This document shows, one piece after another, positions 62,478 to 64,000 of a stretch of 64,000 nucleotides of DNA. Made by a program: the position numbers and the translations under genes. The notes beneath the pieces are model-generated. The model did not search any database. It saw only the letters and a program-made list of their open reading frames with translations, and had not been told where the DNA came from. Every line of letters starts with the position of its first letter. Positions within the stretch are counted from its first letter, which is position 1. Source of the DNA: JBBQLG01 sp964251665 (GTDB lineage: Bacteria; Bacteroidota; Bacteroidia; Cytophagales; Spirosomataceae); the NCBI GenBank assembly GCA_964251665.1, contig CAXUKO010000014.1:62001-126000 (forward strand). Direction: 5' to 3'.

Positions 62478-63296
62478 ATGTCTGTTCACAATCCCGATCT
62501 CAAGCGCGTTACCACGCATACGCTCCAAGAGCTGAAAAATAAAGGCGAAAAAATTTCGGCGCTGACGGCCTACGACTATTCAATGGCCCGGGTAGTCGAT
62601 GCGGCCGGCGTAGAAGTCATCCTGGTAGGCGATTCGGCCTCGAATGTCATGGCAGGGCACGAAACCACCCTGCCCATTACCCTCGACCAGATGATTTACC
62701 ATGCCGGTTCGGTTGTCCGGGGCGTAAAGCGGGCGCTGGTCGTTGTCGATCTGCCGTTTGGCTCCTATCAGGGCAATTCATCCGAGGCCCTGCGGTCGGC
62801 CATTCGGATCATGAAAGAGTCGGGGGCTCATGCCGTAAAAATGGAAGGCGGTGTCGAAATCCGGGAATCCATTGTGCGGGTACTAAGCGCAGGAGTTCCC
62901 GTAATGGGACACCTCGGCCTGACACCCCAATCGATCTACAAATTCGGTACCTACGCCGTACGCGCCAAGGAAGAAGCCGAAGCCAAAAAACTGTTAGACG
63001 ATGCCAAAATGCTCGAAGACATTGGTTGCTTTGGCGTCGTACTCGAAAAAATTCCGGCCGTCCTCACCAAACAGGTCTCCGAAAGCCTGACCATTCCGAC
63101 CATTGGTATTGGTGCCGGACCGGACGCCGACGGGCAAATTCTGGTTATTCATGACCTGCTGGGAATCACGCAGGAGTTTAAGCCTCGTTTCCTGCGCCGG
63201 TACGCCGACCTGAACAAGGTTATGAATGAGGCCATTGCGCACTACGTCGATGATGTAAAGGGGCGGCAGTTTCCGAACGAGAACGAAGCGTATTGA
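62478..63296 (+). CDS. panB: 3-methyl-2-oxobutanoate hydroxymethyltransferase
   Basis: A 272-aa TIM-barrel enzyme adding hydroxymethyl from methylene-tetrahydrofolate to ketoisovalerate, the first step of pantothenate synthesis. Motifs: ALTAYDYSMARVVDAAGV, VGDSASNVMAGHETTLP, VKMEGG and GIGAGPDADGQILV. Length is exactly the family norm with ATG 62478 (MSVHNPD); the earlier in-frame starts at 62394/62397 add 28 residues without homology and lie in the promoter. No other pan gene is nearby. Confidence 0.96.
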   Translation: MSVHNPDLKRVTTHTLQELKNKGEKISALTAYDYSMARVVDAAGVEVILVGDSASNVMAGHETTLPITLDQMIYHAGSVVRGVKRALVVVDLPFGSYQGNSSEALRSAIRIMKESGAHAVKMEGGVEIRESIVRVLSAGVPVMGHLGLTPQSIYKFGTYAVRAKEEAEAKKLLDDAKMLEDIGCFGVVLEKIPAVLTKQVSESLTIPTIGIGAGPDADGQILVIHDLLGITQEFKPRFLRRYADLNKVMNEAIAHYVDDVKGRQFPNENEAY

Positions 63297-63413
63297 GTTA
63301 GTCAGTCTGGTGAATACTGGGCTAAAACGGTTTGTAGTTTGTAGTTGGATTGCCCGAATGCGAAACCGTCATTGACCGGATGAAAACTACAACCCATAAA
63401 CAACAAACTAAGT

Positions 63414-64000
63414 ATGAAGAAAAGCAAAGGCTATCAGGTAGTCTACGAAGACAATCACCTGCTTATCGTTAATAAGGAACCCGGCTTGCTGGTGCAGGGC
63501 GATCGTACGGGCGATGAAACGCTGCTGGATTTATTAAAAGAATACGTCCGGGTTACCTACAACAAACCCGGCGAAGTGTTTCTGGGTACCGTGCATCGGC
63601 TCGATCGGCCCGTAAGTGGCCTGGTGGTGTTTGCCCGAACCTCTAAAGCACTGGAGCGGATGAACGAAATTTTCCGCAAACGGCAGGTGCAGAAAACGTA
63701 CTGGGCCGTTATTCGCCGGAAGCCCCCAAAAGATGCCGATAAACTGGTAAACTGGCTGGTGAAAGATGAAGTTAAAAACCAGGTGACAGTTTTTGAGCAG
63801 GAGGTAGCAGGGTCGCAGAAAGCCGAATTATCGTACCGCCTGCTTGGCAAAATCAATGAACATTACCTATTGGAAGTGAACCCTATAACGGGCAGGCCCC
63901 ATCAGATTCGGGCACAGTTGTCCCATATGGGCTGTCCGATTCGGGGTGATGTAAAGTACGGGTATGACCGGCCAACACCCGATAAAAAGATCTACCTGCA
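63414..64000 (+). CDS. RluA-family pseudouridine synthase (3' end outside window)
   Basis: At least 195 aa, running off the right edge in frame. It starts MKKSKGYQVVYEDNHLLIVNKE in short pieces (VVYEDNHLLIVNK). The catalytic Asp64 lies in HRLDRPVSG, and ITGRPHQIRAQLSHMG is present. It is a paralogue of the synthase at 57060, with little sequence in common outside the motifs. Target uridine unknown. A 9-bp inverted repeat (63332-63340; 63384-63392) precedes it. Confidence 0.92.
   Translation, partial: MKKSKGYQVVYEDNHLLIVNKEPGLLVQGDRTGDETLLDLLKEYVRVTYNKPGEVFLGTVHRLDRPVSGLVVFARTSKALERMNEIFRKRQVQKTYWAVIRRKPPKDADKLVNWLVKDEVKNQVTVFEQEVAGSQKAELSYRLLGKINEHYLLEVNPITGRPHQIRAQLSHMGCPIRGDVKYGYDRPTPDKKIYL

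Noticed and set aside
1..64000. CRISPR array, insertion sequence, prophage or defence island
   Set aside because: No regular direct repeats with spacers, transposase, integrase or phage structural genes were seen.

Overview
The window looks like chromosomal DNA of a gliding, carotenoid-forming member of the Bacteroidota, most likely order Cytophagales and close to Spirosoma. This is inferred from content. It carries type IX secretion and gliding genes (porU, porV, gldB, gldH), Bacteroidota-restricted families (DUF4293, DUF4292, DUF2795, stand-alone MnmD, a GT3-type glycogen synthase) and promoters of the TTTG-N19-TAnnTTTG kind. Most starts lack a clear Shine-Dalgarno sequence. There is one tRNA (Phe). 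I see no rRNA, CRISPR array, insertion sequence or prophage gene.

Layout. 0-12 kb (+): SprT-like protein, porU, porV, M16-like protein, plsY, M20 dipeptidase, DUF1207-like protein, purB. 12-25.5 kb (all -): small coiled-coil protein, proC, gatB with a TlpA-like oxidoreductase, crtI-crtB, an ECF sigma factor, transglutaminase-SDR pair, M13 peptidase, thioredoxin-like protein, AlbA_2 protein. 25.6-36 kb (mixed): crtZ-glpD, DUF2795, cutC, sodium/solute symporter, purU, asparaginase-family enzyme, glycogen synthase, outer-membrane protein, gldB. 36.7-40.8 kb (+): ABC exporter, Fur-family regulator and MutS-like ATPase, almost certainly one operon. 41-45.8 kb: tRNA-Phe, then an HdrC-like/HdrB-like iron-sulfur pair split by a membrane protein, a conserved 170-aa protein and a free-methionine sulfoxide reductase. 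45.8-64 kb: mnmD, DUF4293, kdsD-like, recQ, purD, ricT, a tiny TonB-plug-like protein, gldH, LON-domain protein, a PhoB/PhoR-like two-component system, two RluA-type pseudouridine synthases, a Dabb protein, a TPR-DUF4292-EnvC operon and panB. The last gene runs off the right edge.

How the parts relate. PorU and PorV are the outer-membrane sortase and shuttle of type IX secretion, and GldB and GldH are gliding lipoproteins. CrtB, CrtI and CrtZ are three steps of carotenoid synthesis. PurB, PurD and PurU serve purine and one-carbon metabolism. PlsY and GlpD share glycerol-3-phosphate.

The coding content is mostly housekeeping, so the more unusual signals lie between genes: long near-perfect hairpins that swallow stop codons, promoters packed into neighbouring terminators or genes, a PhoP-box-like repeat before the two-component system, a structured panB leader, a promoter with no gene, and recurring imperfect inverted repeats just upstream of starts. 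No wholly new multi-gene system is evident. The best coding candidates for follow-up are the interrupted iron-sulfur operon, the free-standing TonB-plug protein and the membrane-anchored MutS-like ATPase beside Fur.
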